Of a stretch of DNA of 64,000 bases, positions 28,919 to 39,068 are shown one piece after another. The stretch comes from Actinomycetota bacterium. GTDB lineage: Bacteria > Actinomycetota > Actinomycetes > Nanopelagicales > Nanopelagicaceae. The position numbers and the translations under genes were made by a program. The notes beneath the pieces are model-generated. The model was not told the origin of the DNA. It searched no databases and was given only the letters and a program-made list of their open reading frames with translations. The stretch is from positions 1 to 64,000 of the forward strand of contig WLJX01000004.1 of the NCBI GenBank assembly GCA_009701575.1, written 5' to 3'. Numbering within the stretch: the stretch's first letter is position 1; every line of letters starts with the position of its first letter.

Positions 28919-30031
28919 ATGAACGAAATTGAAATTGGCCCAGGAAAGCGTGCTCGCGTTGGCTATTCATTTGATGACATTGCGATAGTTCCAAGCCGCC
29001 GTACTCGTGACCCAGAAGAGGTTTCAATCAACTGGCAGATTGATGCTTACAAATTTGCACTTCCAATGATGGCTGCTCCAATGGATTCTGTTGTATCACC
29101 AGATACTGCAATCGCCATCGGAAAGCTTGGCGGACTTGGAGTTTTAAACCTCGAAGGACTTTGGACAAGGCACGATGATCCAAGAATTCCACTTGGTGAA
29201 ATTGCATCGATGCCACAAGAAAAAGCTATTCGCAGAATGCAGGAACTTTACTCATTACCTATTCGTCCGGAACTTATTAAAGAACGTATCGCACAAATTC
29301 GCGCATCAGGTGTGACGGTCGCTGCGGCCCTTTCACCACAACGAACAGCTGAACATGCAAAGGCTGTTATTGATGCTGGTGTAGATATCTTCGTTATTCG
29401 CGGAACCACTGTGAGCGCCGAACATGTTTCGACTGAAATTGCGCCATTAAACTTAAAGAAATTTATTTATGAATTAGATGTCCCAGTAATTGTTGGTGGC
29501 TGTGCAACTGGTACTGGTGCTCTTCACTTGATGCGCGCTGGTGCTGCTGGTGTGCTAGTTGGATTTGGTGGCGGCGCGGCACACACAACTCGTTCAGTAT
29601 TAGGTATCGCGGTACCAATGGCATCTGCTGTTGCCGAAGTCGCATCTGCTCGTCGTGATTACATGGATGAATCTGGTGGACGTTTTGTTCACGTGATCGC
29701 CGATGGCTCTGTTGGTAAATCTGGCGATATTGCAAAGGCAATTGCTTGCGGTGCCGATGCCGTAATGATGGGCTCGCCACTTGCGAAAGCAGTTGAATCA
29801 CCAGGCAAAGGTTGGCACTGGGGTTCTGAAGCACATCACACAGAATTACCTCGCGGTGACAGAGTTCAAGTTGGAATTGTCGGAACTTTGGAAGAGATAC
29901 TCGTTGGTCCATCTCACCTTGCAGATGGAAGTATGAATTTGTTCGGTGCACTGCGACGTGCGATGGCTACATCTGGTTACTCAGATCTAAAAGAGTTCCA
30001 GCGCGTTGAAGTTGTAATCGATCGTGTCTAA
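28919..30031 (+). CDS. GuaB3-family IMP dehydrogenase/GMP reductase-related protein
   Basis: 370 residues, IMPDH/GMPR-type barrel of the actinobacterial GuaB3 group ([61 protein letters not shown]). At the position of the IMPDH catalytic Cys (GSICTTR) the loop reads GAAHTTR, so Cys is His (residue 222). Normal thioimidate catalysis is therefore doubtful unless another residue acts. I recall GMP reductase activity being reported for cyanobacterial GuaB3 proteins, but function here is open. It sits between guaB and guaA and overlaps guaA by 8 nt (GTGTCTAA). Confidence 0.9.
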   Translation: MNEIEIGPGKRARVGYSFDDIAIVPSRRTRDPEEVSINWQIDAYKFALPMMAAPMDSVVSPDTAIAIGKLGGLGVLNLEGLWTRHDDPRIPLGEIASMPQEKAIRRMQELYSLPIRPELIKERIAQIRASGVTVAAALSPQRTAEHAKAVIDAGVDIFVIRGTTVSAEHVSTEIAPLNLKKFIYELDVPVIVGGCATGTGALHLMRAGAAGVLVGFGGGAAHTTRSVLGIAVPMASAVAEVASARRDYMDESGGRFVHVIADGSVGKSGDIAKAIACGADAVMMGSPLAKAVESPGKGWHWGSEAHHTELPRGDRVQVGIVGTLEEILVGPSHLADGSMNLFGALRRAMATSGYSDLKEFQRVEVVIDRV

Positions 30032-31583
30032 TACCAAAACTCAAGAGCTGGTATTAGTCGTTGATTTTGGGGCGCAATATGCGCAATTAATTGCTCGTCG
30101 AGTTCGCCAAGCCCAGGTTTATTCGGAAATTGTTCCCTCATCAATGCCCATTGAAAAAATGCTGGAGAAGAATCCGGTTGCCATAATTTTATCTGGTGGG
30201 CCATCAAGCGTTTATGAAGCTGGCGCACCAACCCTAGATCCAAAGATTTTTGAAGCTGGTATCCCAATCTTCGGAATTTGTTACGGTTTCCAAGTCATGG
30301 CATCGGCACTTGGGGGAGTTGTAACCCAAACTGGTAAATCAGAATTCGGCCGGACAACTCTTTCTCATACTTCAAATTCGAAATTGTTAAATGGTCTGCC
30401 TAAAGAATTTAGCGTTTGGATGAGCCACGGTGACAGCGTTACAACAGCGCCAACCGGCTTTACTTCTACAGCCGCAACAGTTGATACGCCAATTGTTGCC
30501 TTCGAAAGTGGCGATGCGAAATTTGCAGGTGTGCAATTCCATCCCGAAGTCCTGCACTCTGAAAATGGTCAAGAAGTATTACGACGTTGGTTAATCGATA
30601 TCGTCGGGTGTATACCAACTTGGAACTCCGAGAATATTGTTACAACAGAAGTTGAAAAAGTTAAGGCTCTTGTCGGCAAGGGGCGAGTTCTTTGTGGCCT
30701 ATCTGGTGGCGTTGACTCGGCAGTTGCCGCAGCGATTGTGCAGAAAGCGGTGGGCTCACAACTCACCTGCGTCTTTGTAGATCATGGATTACTGCGCGAA
30801 GGCGAAGCGGAACAAGTAGAACGTGACTTTGTTGCATCTACCGGCGTCACGCTTAAGGTTGTCGATGCTAAAGAGCGCTTCTTGAAAGCACTTGCAGGCG
30901 TTACGGACCCTGAAACAAAGCGAAAGATTATCGGCACTGAATTTATTCGAGTCTTCGAGGCAGCTGCTAGAGAAATTTCAGCAACCGAACCAATTGATTT
31001 TTTAGTACAGGGAACTTTGTATCCTGATGTAGTTGAATCTGGTGGCGGAGAAGGCGCAGCAAATATTAAATCGCACCATAACGTTGGTGGATTGCCTGAT
31101 GATCTGCAATTTAAATTAATCGAACCACTGCGTACGCTTTTTAAAGATGAAGTTCGATATGCCGGATTATCAATGGGACTGCCTGAGGAAATTATTTGGC
31201 GTCAACCTTTTCCAGGACCTGGTCTTGCAATTCGGATAGTTGGCGAAGTGACTGAGAATAACCTTAGAATATTGCGAAAAGCTGATGCAATTGCTCGAAT
31301 TGAATTGCGTAATGCAGATTTAGATCGGATAATTTGGCAGTGTCCAGTTGTTTTATTAGCTGATGTAAGAAGTGTTGGAGTGCAAGGAGATGGCCGAACT
31401 TATGGTCACCCAATTGTTCTTCGGCCAGTTTCATCAGAAGATGCAATGACTGCAGATTGGAGTCGGATTCCGTACGAAGTATTGGAGAAGATTTCAACTC
31501 GAATTACAAATGAAGTTCGAGAAGTAAATCGAGTGGTTCTAGATGTAACGTCTAAACCGCCCGGAACTATTGAGTGGGAGTAA
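30024..31583 (+). CDS. guaA: GMP synthase (glutamine-hydrolysing)
   Basis: Converts XMP, ATP and glutamine to GMP. 519 residues. Class I glutaminase with nucleophile Cys in [10 protein letters not shown] and the HPEV dyad (GVQFHPEV). The ATP-pyrophosphatase domain has the P-loop [13 protein letters not shown]. The C-terminal dimerization domain ends KPPGTIEWE, the family signature. The GTG start overlaps guaB3 by 8 nt, so the three guanine genes are one operon. Confidence 0.98.
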   Translation: MSNTKTQELVLVVDFGAQYAQLIARRVRQAQVYSEIVPSSMPIEKMLEKNPVAIILSGGPSSVYEAGAPTLDPKIFEAGIPIFGICYGFQVMASALGGVVTQTGKSEFGRTTLSHTSNSKLLNGLPKEFSVWMSHGDSVTTAPTGFTSTAATVDTPIVAFESGDAKFAGVQFHPEVLHSENGQEVLRRWLIDIVGCIPTWNSENIVTTEVEKVKALVGKGRVLCGLSGGVDSAVAAAIVQKAVGSQLTCVFVDHGLLREGEAEQVERDFVASTGVTLKVVDAKERFLKALAGVTDPETKRKIIGTEFIRVFEAAAREISATEPIDFLVQGTLYPDVVESGGGEGAANIKSHHNVGGLPDDLQFKLIEPLRTLFKDEVRYAGLSMGLPEEIIWRQPFPGPGLAIRIVGEVTENNLRILRKADAIARIELRNADLDRIIWQCPVVLLADVRSVGVQGDGRTYGHPIVLRPVSSEDAMTADWSRIPYEVLEKISTRITNEVREVNRVVLDVTSKPPGTIEWE

Positions 31584-31589
31584 TTTAGA

Positions 31590-32276
31590 ATGAGACGTTC
31601 AACTACTGTTGTGATTGTTACAACGTTGATCGCTTCTATTCTGATTGCTGCACCTGCAAGCGCCGAAAAAACTAAGAAGTTCAAGAAAGCTAGTCAGACT
31701 TCTTCATTGCTTGCGCTCTGCAAAGACACCAAGGCTGTTGGGCACTCACCAATGCGGTTACCAGTCCCTTCAATAAAGCGACCACATGTAAATAAAATTA
31801 TTACTTTCAAGACAAATTGCGGAGAGATTCAGATTGCTGCAGATGGTGTCAATGCACCGTTAACTGTTATCTCCATGAGCTACTTGGCAAACAAGGGATA
31901 CTTCGATAATTCACCTTGTCACCGCATAACGACTTCTGGAATTTTTGTTCTCCAATGTGGTGATCCAACTGCTTCAGGTTCAGGTGGACCGGCATGGCAA
32001 GTTCCAGATGAGAATCTTCCAACCGGTACGGGAAATATTTATCCAGCAGGTTCTGTAGCAATGGCAAACTCGGGTGCTAATACAAATGGCAGCCAATTCT
32101 TCATCGTTTATGATGATAATTCGCGCCTAGGCCCAAATTACACACTATGGGGCAAAGTAACTAAAGGTTTAGATATTGTGAAAGCGGTTGCCGCACTTGG
32201 ATCTGATAATTCAAATCCAGCAGGTGGAGGCGTTCCAAACCAAGCAATTACTATCGAACGTGCAAGTGCTCGCTAA
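31590..32276 (+). CDS. Secreted cyclophilin-type peptidyl-prolyl cis-trans isomerase
   Basis: 228 residues. Signal peptide (MRRSTTVVIVTTLIASILIAA, cleavage near APASAEKT), then a linker of about 50 residues, then the cyclophilin domain: KTNCGEIQIA, the catalytic Arg in CHRITTSG, LQCGDPTASGSGGP and AMANSGANTNGSQFFIVY. It should help protein folding outside the membrane; the absence of a lipobox suggests release or a signal anchor. It starts 6 nt after guaA. Its TAA directly abuts the stop of the convergent deacetylase gene, with no space for a terminator. Confidence 0.92.
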   Translation: MRRSTTVVIVTTLIASILIAAPASAEKTKKFKKASQTSSLLALCKDTKAVGHSPMRLPVPSIKRPHVNKIITFKTNCGEIQIAADGVNAPLTVISMSYLANKGYFDNSPCHRITTSGIFVLQCGDPTASGSGGPAWQVPDENLPTGTGNIYPAGSVAMANSGANTNGSQFFIVYDDNSRLGPNYTLWGKVTKGLDIVKAVAALGSDNSNPAGGGVPNQAITIERASAR

Positions 32277-33002
32277 TTAATCGCTAGTAACTATTCTAAA
32301 TATTTCAGCGACTCTTCCATCGGCTAAGCCATTTAACTTTGCATTTCGCTCGCCCCACTCGCGAATCATCTTCTCTAAATCAGGATTGTGCGCTGTCTGA
32401 CTTACATGGGCTTGTAGTGCCGCAATCTTCTTATCGAAAGTTTCAGTGACATCCACAAAGTGGTCTGGAGTGTGATGAGACATTACCCAGACTTCGCGTA
32501 CGCGCCAAGGTTCTAAACCTTCATCTTTCAATAGCTCTTCAAAAGCGAATGGGTTTCTAGCATCCGGATAAACGGCCTGAATTGCCGCTTCACCTGCCGC
32601 CATATGATCCGGATGACTTGAAAAGAGCCGATCCCAATTTCGTTCCGGACTTTGGATAAGCATTCGTTGAGGTTTGCTCTTTCGAATTTCACGAACTATC
32701 TGTTTACGTAATTCAATTGTTGGCACCAACCAACCATCACGGTGATTTAGGAATTCAATATTTATTACACCAAGAACTTTTCCAGCATCGCGCTGTTCAC
32801 GTTGGCGAATCTTTGGCATATCTTCCCGAGGAACATCTGGATCCTCGCCGCCTTGGTCACCATTAGTGCATATGCAATATGAAACTTCGATTCCCATCGC
32901 CGTCCATTGCGCAATCGTTCCTGCGGCCCCGAAATCTAGGTCGTCGGGGTGAGCAGTCACTACAAGGACGCGTTCAATTTCGGAATCATCTAAAGGAGGC
33001 AT
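32277..33002 (-). CDS. PIG-L/LmbE-family deacetylase
   Basis: 241 residues. Zinc-binding HPDDLDFG near residue 18 and the distal HPDH (SSHPDHMAAG) are the family signature; CTNGDQGGED is also typical. Members deacetylate GlcNAc-like groups, including MshB and Mca in mycothiol metabolism of Actinobacteria. It lacks clear features that would fix it as MshB, so substrate is open. The ATG is 6 nt after TAAGAT on the reverse strand, with no Shine-Dalgarno. It is divergent from pcrA. Confidence 0.88.
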   Translation of the reverse strand: MPPLDDSEIERVLVVTAHPDDLDFGAAGTIAQWTAMGIEVSYCICTNGDQGGEDPDVPREDMPKIRQREQRDAGKVLGVINIEFLNHRDGWLVPTIELRKQIVREIRKSKPQRMLIQSPERNWDRLFSSHPDHMAAGEAAIQAVYPDARNPFAFEELLKDEGLEPWRVREVWVMSHHTPDHFVDVTETFDKKIAALQAHVSQTAHNPDLEKMIREWGERNAKLNGLADGRVAEIFRIVTSD

Positions 33003-33008
33003 TGGGCA

Positions 33009-33014
33009 ATCTTA
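33009..33014 (-). promoter_or_regulatory. Putative -10 (TAAGAT) for leaderless PIG-L deacetylase gene
   Basis: On the reverse strand, TAAGAT then TGCCCA then ATG. Divergent from the pcrA -10, which lies 29 nt away. Confidence 0.45.
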
Positions 33015-33042
33015 GGAGAACTTTATGGATTATGTGAGTCGT

Positions 33043-33048
33043 TAGACT
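33043..33048 (+). promoter_or_regulatory. Putative -10 (TAGACT) for leaderless pcrA
   Basis: TAGACT followed by 7 nt and the pcrA ATG; no Shine-Dalgarno. A matching -35 was not found. Confidence 0.45.
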
Positions 33049-33055
33049 CCGACCT

Positions 33056-35281
33056 ATGTCTGCAGAGTCACTAATCGATGGATTGAACCCACAACAGCAA
33101 GCAGCTGTTACTCATGAGGGTTCTCCGCTTTTAGTAGTGGCTGGTGCTGGTTCTGGGAAGACGCGAGTTCTAACAAGGCGAATCGCATACTTATTGGGAG
33201 AACGTGGCGTAAATCCTTATGAGGTTCTAGCAATTACTTTTACAAATAAAGCTGCAGCAGAAATGAAAGAGCGCGTTGCAGATCTAGTTGGCGATCGGGC
33301 AAAATCAATGTGGGTCTCTACATTTCACTCCGCATGTGTTCGAATCTTGCGCCAAGAAGCATCTAAAATTGGTTACTCAAACTCTTTCACAATTTATGAT
33401 TCATCAGATAGTTTGCGACTTATCACGCTGGTAATGAAAGATATGAATCTAGATATAAAACGTTATGCACCAAGAGCGGTCGCCGGTCTCATCTCACAGG
33501 CCAAGAATGAACTTCAAGGCCCAGCTGATTTTGTGCAATCGGCTGATAATCAATTTAATGAAATTGTTGCCGAAGTATTTGCGCATTATCAAAAGCGATT
33601 GGCTAGTGCGAATGCTATGGATTTTGATGATTTAATTGGAAGAACTGTTGAAATCTTGCAACGTTATCCCGAGAGTCGCCAACGTTATCGATCACGCTTT
33701 CGCCATGTTTTAGTCGATGAGTATCAAGATACAAATCATGCGCAATACATGTTGATTAAAGAGCTTGTTGGTACCGAAGGAGAGGGAATCCCACTTGCCG
33801 AACTCTGCGTTGTTGGCGATGCAGATCAATCAATCTATGCCTTTCGTGGCGCAAATATTCGAAACATTCTGCAATTTGAAGCGGATTATCCAAGTGCTAA
33901 AACAATTCTTCTTGAACAAAATTATCGCTCAACCCAAAATATTCTGACAGCAGCAAACGCTGTAATTTCAAACAACGAAGGTCGTAAAGCTAAGAACCTT
34001 TGGTCCGAATCTGGCTCTGGTTCAAAAATTACAGGTTACGTCGCGGAAAGTGAACACGATGAAGCTGACCATATAGTTTCGGAGATTGGCCGCCTAAGAA
34101 AAGAGAGCCTTTCACAACCTGGCGATACCGCAATTTTCTATCGCACAAATGCCCAGTCTCGAGTATTTGAGGAAGTTTTTTTACGTTCAGCCATCCCATA
34201 CAAAGTTGTTGGTGGAGTGCGCTTCTATGAGCGTAAAGAGGTAAAAGATTTCTTAGCCTATCTTCGAGTGTTAGTTAATTCTGAGGATGAAATTTCACTT
34301 CGCAGAATTATCAATACGCCAAAGCGTGGAATCGGCGATCGCGCACTAGACACTGTTGACCTATTTGCTAAAGATTCCGATATCTCATTTTGGAGCGCCC
34401 TTAATCGCGCGGCAGAAGTTCCAAGTATTCCAACTCGATCAATCGCCGCAATAAACGACTTCGTTCACTTGATAACTTCGTTAACTTTCTTGGTCGAAGC
34501 CAAAACTCGGCCATCGATTATTGCGCAAGCTGTCCTAGAGCAATCAGGGTTGCTTCACGAACTTGAGAAGAGCGATGATTTGCAAGATGAATCGCGCGTC
34601 GAGAATTTACAGGAATTGGTCTCTGTTGCAGTTGAATATGAAGAGGGCGAAGTTGAAGAAGGTGAAGAAATTTCACTTCTAGATTTTCTGGAGAACGTTT
34701 CACTTGTTGCAGATTCAGATCAAATTCCTGAAGGCGAAGATCATGGCGGTGTAGTTACGCTAATGACGCTACACACAGCAAAAGGCTTGGAATTTCCAAC
34801 GGTATTTTTAACTGGAATGGAAGAAGGAATATTTCCGCACTCTAGAACTTTGGGTGATCCAAAAGAGATTGAAGAGGAGCGCCGACTGGCATACGTTGGA
34901 TTAACTAGAGCACGTACTCGATTATTTATTTCACGATCTGAATATCGAAGTTCATGGGGTGCGCCAACCTACAATCCAGCTTCAAGATTTCTTTCGGAAA
35001 TTCCAGATGAGGTAATTGAATGGAATGAGCACGCACCGGCACCTTCTAGGGCCAGTATTTTAAAGACATCACATTTCACTCCAGCCCCAAGAGCGACAGG
35101 ACGCAAAGCATCTTCGACAATGGTTTTGAACGTTGGAGATCGTGTGTCACATGACACATTTGGATTAGGCAGCGTTATCGCTGTCATCGGAGAAGGAGAT
35201 CGTGCCGAAGCCACAATTAACTTCGGTTCACTCGGAGAAAAGCGGTTATTACTGCGATATGCGCCGGTAGAGAAGCTCTAA
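33056..35281 (+). CDS. pcrA: ATP-dependent DNA helicase PcrA/UvrD type
   Basis: 741 residues, SF1A helicase that unwinds DNA 3' to 5' in excision repair and clears protein roadblocks. Q-motif GLNPQQQAAVTH, Walker A GAGSGKTRVLTRRI, TFTNKAAAEM, Walker B VLVDEYQDTN, the GDADQSIYAFRGA motif, QNYRSTQNI, and motif V/VI TLHTAKGLEFPTVFLTGMEEG with RLAYVGLTRARTRL. The last 50 residues (LNVGDRVSHDTFGLGSV) are the Tudor-like RNA-polymerase-binding tail of PcrA. It lies directly before sucC, as in many actinobacteria. Confidence 0.97.
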   Translation: MSAESLIDGLNPQQQAAVTHEGSPLLVVAGAGSGKTRVLTRRIAYLLGERGVNPYEVLAITFTNKAAAEMKERVADLVGDRAKSMWVSTFHSACVRILRQEASKIGYSNSFTIYDSSDSLRLITLVMKDMNLDIKRYAPRAVAGLISQAKNELQGPADFVQSADNQFNEIVAEVFAHYQKRLASANAMDFDDLIGRTVEILQRYPESRQRYRSRFRHVLVDEYQDTNHAQYMLIKELVGTEGEGIPLAELCVVGDADQSIYAFRGANIRNILQFEADYPSAKTILLEQNYRSTQNILTAANAVISNNEGRKAKNLWSESGSGSKITGYVAESEHDEADHIVSEIGRLRKESLSQPGDTAIFYRTNAQSRVFEEVFLRSAIPYKVVGGVRFYERKEVKDFLAYLRVLVNSEDEISLRRIINTPKRGIGDRALDTVDLFAKDSDISFWSALNRAAEVPSIPTRSIAAINDFVHLITSLTFLVEAKTRPSIIAQAVLEQSGLLHELEKSDDLQDESRVENLQELVSVAVEYEEGEVEEGEEISLLDFLENVSLVADSDQIPEGEDHGGVVTLMTLHTAKGLEFPTVFLTGMEEGIFPHSRTLGDPKEIEEERRLAYVGLTRARTRLFISRSEYRSSWGAPTYNPASRFLSEIPDEVIEWNEHAPAPSRASILKTSHFTPAPRATGRKASSTMVLNVGDRVSHDTFGLGSVIAVIGEGDRAEATINFGSLGEKRLLLRYAPVEKL

Positions 35282-35303
35282 ACAACCACTAGGATTTCGC
35301 TTA

Positions 35304-35333
35304 TTCGCAAGCGCAAGATTTAGCATTTATAAC
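35304..35333 (+). promoter_or_regulatory. Promoter of the sucCD-pur operon
   Basis: TTCGCA (35304-35309), 18-nt spacer, TATAAC (35328-35333). Start would fall near 35340, giving a very short leader before the GTG at 35348. Confidence 0.55.
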
Positions 35334-35347
35334 GAATGGGGTAACTA

Positions 35348-36508
35348 GTGGATCTCTTTGAGTATCAAGCTCGAGATCTTTTCGAATCACACGGCGTTCC
35401 AGTTTTGGGTGGCGCAGTTGCGTACACACCTGAGGAAGCCGAAGCTGCTGCAGAATCAATGGGCGGACGTGTGGTTGTTAAAGCACAAGTAAAAGTTGGT
35501 GGCCGAGGTAAAGCTGGTGGCGTGAAACTTGCAGAAAGTGCGAGCGACGCAAAAGAGAAAGCCACTGCAATTCTTGGAATGGATATCAAGGGCCACATAG
35601 TTAATAAAGTAATGATTGCTCAAGCCGCGCCAATCGAAGCAGAGTACTACTTAGCAATTTTGCTCGACCGCGCAAATCGCAATTTCCTAGTCATGGCTTC
35701 AGTTGCTGGCGGTATGGAGATTGAAGAAGTTGCACATAAAACCCCAGAAAAATTAGCAAGAATTGGTATCGATCCAAATATCGGAATTTCAAAAGAGAAG
35801 GCACGCGAAATAGTTTTAGCCGGGCAATTCCCAGCCGATGTTGTAGATCAAGTTGTAGATGTATTACTCAAATTATGGGCGGCATTTGTAGCTGAAGATG
35901 CAACTCTTATGGAGATCAACCCACTTGTTAAAACAAGTGATGGAAAAGTTGTTGCACTAGATGGCAAAGTAACATTGGATGACAGTGCAGACTTTAGACA
36001 TCTAGACCATGAAGCGCTTATTGATCACGCTTCAGCAAATCCATTAGAAGCAGCAGCCAAAGCTAAGAATTTGAATTATGTAAAGCTCGATGGTCAGGTT
36101 GGAATCATTGGAAATGGCGCAGGACTTGTGATGAGTACGCTCGATGTCGTCGCTTATGCTGGCGAGAAATTCAACGTTAAGCCAGCAAACTTCCTAGATA
36201 TCGGCGGCGGTGCATCAGCTCAAGTAATGGCTGATGGCCTTGGAATTATTCTTGGTGATCCCGATGTTCGAAGCGTTTTCGTAAATGTCTTCGGTGGTAT
36301 TACTGCATGTGATGCCGTCGCAAATGGAATTGTTCAAGCCCTTGAAATGCTTGGCGATAAGGCAACTAAGCCAATCGTTGTTAGATTAGATGGAAACAAT
36401 GTGCTTGAAGGACGTCGCATCTTGAACGAGGCGGCGCATCCACTTATTCAACAGGTTGACACTATGGATGGCGCAGCAGCGCGCGCTGCAGAATTGGCGG
36501 CAAAATAA
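35348..36508 (+). CDS. sucC: Succinyl-CoA synthetase (ADP-forming), beta subunit
   Basis: 386 residues. Substrate-level phosphorylation step of the TCA cycle. The ATP-grasp domain starts [37 protein letters not shown] is the nucleotide-binding strand; [18 protein letters not shown] is the Mg site; NFLDIGGGA and [12 protein letters not shown] lie in the CoA-ligase-like domain. GTG start with an almost leaderless promoter. Overlaps sucD by one base (TAATG). Confidence 0.98.
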   Translation: MDLFEYQARDLFESHGVPVLGGAVAYTPEEAEAAAESMGGRVVVKAQVKVGGRGKAGGVKLAESASDAKEKATAILGMDIKGHIVNKVMIAQAAPIEAEYYLAILLDRANRNFLVMASVAGGMEIEEVAHKTPEKLARIGIDPNIGISKEKAREIVLAGQFPADVVDQVVDVLLKLWAAFVAEDATLMEINPLVKTSDGKVVALDGKVTLDDSADFRHLDHEALIDHASANPLEAAAKAKNLNYVKLDGQVGIIGNGAGLVMSTLDVVAYAGEKFNVKPANFLDIGGGASAQVMADGLGIILGDPDVRSVFVNVFGGITACDAVANGIVQALEMLGDKATKPIVVRLDGNNVLEGRRILNEAAHPLIQQVDTMDGAAARAAELAAK

Positions 36509-37398
36509 TGGCGATCTTTGTAAACGAAAATACTAAAGTTCTAGTTCAAGGAATGACTGGTTCTGAAGGTACAAAACATACTGCGCGAATGATTAAGTCC
36601 GGAACAAAAATTGTTGGTGGAGTTACACCTGGCAAAGGCGGACAGAGCGTTGAGATCGAAGGAGTAACGCTTCCAGTATTTAATAACGTTACTGAAGCAG
36701 TTGCTGCAACAGGGGCAAACGCTTCGGTTGTATTTGTTCCTCCTAAGTTTGCGAAAGCAGCGGTCATCGATGCAATTGATGCAAAGTTGCCACTAGTAGT
36801 TGTAATTACTGAAGGAATTCCAGTTCATGATTCTGCAGCGTTCTATGCATATGCTGTTGCAAAAGGAACTACTCGTTTAATTGGGCCAAACTGCCCAGGT
36901 TTAATAAGTCCTGGAAAATCTAATCTGGGAATCATTCCAGCAGACATAACAGGTCCAGGGCGAATCGGACTAGTTTCTAAATCCGGAACTCTGACCTATC
37001 AAATGATGTATGAACTTCGTGACTTTGGAATCAGTACAGCAGTAGGAATTGGTGGCGATCCAATTATTGGTACAACGCATATCGATTGCCTGCGCGCTTT
37101 CCAAGACGATCCAGATACTGATGCAATTGTCATGATTGGTGAAATTGGTGGCGATGCTGAAGAGCGTGCCGCTGCATTTATTGCTGAGTATGTAACTAAG
37201 CCAGTTGTTGGTTATGTTGCAGGTTTTACTGCTCCCGAAGGAAAGACAATGGGACATGCTGGAGCGATTGTTTCTGGTTCTTCTGGAACCGCTGCTGCAA
37301 AGCAGAGTGCACTTGAAGCAGTTGGCGTTAGCGTCGGTAAGACACCAAGTGAAGCCGCGCAATTAATGCGCACTATTTTAAATAATAAAAAAGGTTAA
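36508..37398 (+). CDS. sucD: Succinyl-CoA synthetase, alpha subunit
   Basis: 296 residues. CoA-binding Rossmann start ([18 protein letters not shown]), [21 protein letters not shown], and the phospho-histidine motif [18 protein letters not shown]. Works as an alpha/beta complex with SucC, which overlaps it by one base. Confidence 0.98.
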   Translation: MAIFVNENTKVLVQGMTGSEGTKHTARMIKSGTKIVGGVTPGKGGQSVEIEGVTLPVFNNVTEAVAATGANASVVFVPPKFAKAAVIDAIDAKLPLVVVITEGIPVHDSAAFYAYAVAKGTTRLIGPNCPGLISPGKSNLGIIPADITGPGRIGLVSKSGTLTYQMMYELRDFGISTAVGIGGDPIIGTTHIDCLRAFQDDPDTDAIVMIGEIGGDAEERAAAFIAEYVTKPVVGYVAGFTAPEGKTMGHAGAIVSGSSGTAAAKQSALEAVGVSVGKTPSEAAQLMRTILNNKKG

Positions 37399-37403
37399 CT
37401 AAC

Positions 37404-38501
37404 TTGGGCCGCATCCTGCTGGTTACTTTTCAACAGGCGCTGCGCAGTGTGGCCTTAATTTTATTTCCACTTAGTTTTATCGCGCTCTTCGCATGGTCGA
37501 CAGCCGGTAGTGCAACTGGAAATACCTCTGATCCAATTCGCGCCGCGATTTGGCTCTGGCTCGGTGGACATTTAATTCCATTTAAATTGGCGTTATCTTC
37601 TGGCTTCTCAAGTGGTGCTCTTACATACCTTCCACTTGGAGCAGTTATTTTTCCTTGGCTTGCCATCCGAAGTGGATTTCGTCGAGCCAGCGATTATCTA
37701 AGCAATCCACGTGGTGCAAGATCATTTATCGTGATTTGGTACACGGCAATTGCAACAATTGCGGCTTTGCTTTCACAGAGCACAAACATCAAGCCAAATA
37801 TTATTCTGACTCCAATATTAGTTTCAATTATTGGGTTGAGTGCAACCGTCGGATACCAGGCCAAAGCCTTTGAAAGATTTAGGCTATTAACCTTTTCGTT
37901 CCTTGCCCTTTTAGGCCTGGTCATAATTTTTATAGCAATCTCATTAGGTCTGCATTTTGCGGTTGTGAAGTCTCTTGCAATCGTTATCCAGCCAGGAATT
38001 ATGGGTGGAATTCTCTTTACGCTCTTGCAACTTCTATATCTTCCTAATATGGCTCTGGCCGGTATTTCATATCTATTTGGAACCGGATTTTCTTTAGGGC
38101 TTGGTACTTCAATTTCGCCAATAAATTTAGATTTAAATTCTCTTCCCGCCATTCCAATCTTGGGTGCATTGCCAACGAGTGAGCATCCAATCTATTTAAT
38201 AGCGCTAATCGCGCCGGTATTAATGATTCTCGTTAATCAAATCGTTATTTTCCGCCGTTTTCAAGCCTTTACAATTCGGCAGACTGAATTGGTGAAAGCG
38301 CTAATTCCACTACTGGCGCTGTTGATGGCGCTTTCGTATTTTGCGGGTGGAACGCTTCTAACTCAGGACATGAATCCAGTCGGGATCAGTTGGTGGAAGT
38401 TGCCGACTGTTTTTGCACTAATTCAGTCAGTAGCGCTGATTTTTGGGTTGTACCTGCCCAAGTTGATAAAGAAAATTAAAGCTCATAAGAGCGAGCTTTA
38501 G
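37404..38501 (+). CDS. DUF6350-type multi-pass membrane protein
   Basis: 365 residues with about ten hydrophobic segments and a short basic tail. No catalytic motif is visible. In Actinobacteria a DUF6350 protein commonly lies between sucD and purN, and this gene has exactly that position, so I assign it by length, topology and synteny. Function unknown. TTG start, with AAAAGG about 10 nt upstream. Its TAG is followed directly by the purN ATG. Confidence 0.75.
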   Translation: MGRILLVTFQQALRSVALILFPLSFIALFAWSTAGSATGNTSDPIRAAIWLWLGGHLIPFKLALSSGFSSGALTYLPLGAVIFPWLAIRSGFRRASDYLSNPRGARSFIVIWYTAIATIAALLSQSTNIKPNIILTPILVSIIGLSATVGYQAKAFERFRLLTFSFLALLGLVIIFIAISLGLHFAVVKSLAIVIQPGIMGGILFTLLQLLYLPNMALAGISYLFGTGFSLGLGTSISPINLDLNSLPAIPILGALPTSEHPIYLIALIAPVLMILVNQIVIFRRFQAFTIRQTELVKALIPLLALLMALSYFAGGTLLTQDMNPVGISWWKLPTVFALIQSVALIFGLYLPKLIKKIKAHKSEL

Positions 38502-39068
38502 ATGAAGATAGTTTTATTAGCCTCCGGAAGTGGTTCCTTAGCTCAGGCAATCATCGATGCAAAAAGTGCTGGTGATTTGGATTTAGAAATTCTGGCACTA
38601 GTTTCAGATCGAGATTCAGAAGTTTTAATTCGTGCGACATCAGCAGGAATAATTACAAAGAACTTACCAATGACACCAGATCGAGCATCCTGGGATACCC
38701 AGTTAATTAATTACCTTTCAGAGCTAAAACCAGACTTGGTTGTGAGCGTTGGCTTCATGCGTATCTTGTCCAAAGAATTTGTAGAAAAATTCCGCACAAT
38801 AAACACCCATCCAGCTTTGTTGCCCAATTTCCCTGGCGCCCACGGCGTAAGAGATGCGCTGACCGCAGGAGTCACCAAGACTGGTGCAACGGTGCACTGG
38901 GTTGATGCTGGTGTTGATACTGGTGCGACTATTGCTCAGAAGGAAGTTGAGATTCTGCCAACAGATGATGAAGCAACTCTGCATGAACGCATTAAGATTG
39001 TGGAACGAGCGCTCATAGTTGAGGCCCTTAAAAACTTCATTATTAGCGGAATTCCAGGGCGGATTTAA
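38502..39068 (+). CDS. purN: Phosphoribosylglycinamide formyltransferase
   Basis: Transfers formyl from 10-formyl-THF to GAR in purine synthesis. 188 residues. The phosphate loop is [11 protein letters not shown] where most members read GSGSNLQA; this is a mild variant. The catalytic Asn-His pair is in [21 protein letters not shown], with the Asp in VDTGATIAQ. Overlaps purH by one base. folD, which makes its cofactor, is two genes downstream. Confidence 0.96.
   Translation: MKIVLLASGSGSLAQAIIDAKSAGDLDLEILALVSDRDSEVLIRATSAGIITKNLPMTPDRASWDTQLINYLSELKPDLVVSVGFMRILSKEFVEKFRTINTHPALLPNFPGAHGVRDALTAGVTKTGATVHWVDAGVDTGATIAQKEVEILPTDDEATLHERIKIVERALIVEALKNFIISGIPGRI

Noticed and set aside
29463-29951. 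162-aa reverse-strand ORF opposite guaB3
   Set aside because: Very rich in Gln, His, Leu and Arg, as expected from reading a coding region backwards; no start signal or family.
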